Shown here one piece after another: positions 27,336 through 27,500 of a stretch of DNA of 27,500 nt. The notes under the pieces are model-generated. The model searched no databases. It saw only the letters and a list, made by a program, of their open reading frames with translations, and was not told the origin of the DNA. How positions within the stretch are numbered: position 1 is the first letter of the stretch; each line of letters starts with the position of its first letter. This DNA is from Prorocentrum cordatum (Eukaryota; Sar; Dinophyceae; Prorocentrales; Prorocentraceae): NCBI GenBank assembly GCA_963575745.1, contig CAUYUJ010015764.1:112501-140000 (forward strand). The letters run 5' to 3'. Both the position numbers and the translations under genes were made by a program.

Positions 27336-27404
27336 ATTCTCCCCCTAAGAAGACAGCACGATCCACCACGACCACCACCGCCACCCAGTCTTCGCAGTAC
27401 CCCC

Positions 27405-27500
27405 TGGGATTATACAATTAACACATGCTTCTGCCCCATACTTCATGTCTATATGTCAAGCCGATATCGATCGTCCCCCCCCTCATCCGCGTCAGAAATA
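27405..27500 (+). repeat. start of the next compound unit (R1 copy 5, cut by window end)
   Basis: ATGCTTCTGCCCCAT matches the sequence just before R1 copy 2 (18366-18382). CTATATGTCAAGCCGATATCGATCG-CCCCC and CTCATCCGC then match the R1 start in diverged form. Confidence 0.6.

Noticed and set aside
23605-27348. Large frames of 240-400 codons on both strands
   Set aside because: They are translations of (TCG)n as poly-Val/Ser/Arg or poly-Thr/Asp joined to R1 sequence.
1-27500. Dinoflagellate spliced-leader remnants
   Set aside because: I looked for the leader's TTTTGGCTCAAG end on both strands. The only similar word, TGGCTCAAG at about 13785, lies inside the recombinase frame and is ordinary coding sequence.

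Overview
The window looks like nuclear DNA from a GC-rich, repeat-laden protist, most likely a dinoflagellate. The reasons are the very low gene density, the wealth of micro- and minisatellites, an intronless gene for a secreted protein, and a large retroelement of the tyrosine-recombinase (YR) type. Species cannot be told from the sequence. Nothing suggests bacteria: there are no operons or ribosome binding sites, and almost every long open frame outside two loci is a translation of simple repeats.

Layout. 1-5020: triplet repeats, degenerate tandem repeats, GC-rich DNA with one perfect 27-bp inverted repeat, and only short unconvincing ORFs. 5024-5707 (minus): the one convincing host-type gene, a 227-residue protein with a signal peptide. 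5808-7015: (TC)n, (ATAC)n and a GTCGCC-type array in the 5' flank of that gene. 7139-7680: first copy of a dispersed repeat called R1 here. 7767-15917: an apparently full-length YR retroelement. 15923-17700: (TA)n, a 15-copy 77-bp minisatellite, (TATGG)n and a 91-A run. 17700-23685: R1 pieces, two arrays of one roughly 90-bp satellite, a CAT array, a 160-bp tandem repeat and a long purine tract. 23686-27500: a higher-order tandem repeat of about 1.4 kb made of R1, a (TCG)n array and a conserved tail.

The retroelement is the centre of interest. Its ends are split direct repeats in the order A1 - genes - B1 - A2 - B2, the architecture known for PAT and Ngaro elements. Between them lie, in order: a small protein with two membrane segments, a Gag-like protein with a basic tail, a long Pol with reverse transcriptase (RT) and RNase H, a tyrosine recombinase with the R...HxxR...Y residues, and an unknown 391-residue protein with one membrane segment. 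Inside Pol, a cytosine-C5-methyltransferase-like domain sits between RT motif B and RT motif C, so the RT palm appears to carry a second enzyme as an insertion. The frame is interrupted at a C10 run, a TGA after Gag, a frame change near 9940 and an in-frame TAG at 12089. The A repeats differ at a single base, so these breaks are either recent damage, sequencing error or recoding sites.

How the parts would work together, by analogy with known YR retroelements: Gag packages the RNA, RT-RNase H copies it to DNA, the split repeats allow a circular intermediate, and the tyrosine recombinase integrates the circle without target-site duplication. That fits the (TA)n sequence on both sides of the element. 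The role of the methyltransferase-like domain and of the two membrane proteins is unknown.
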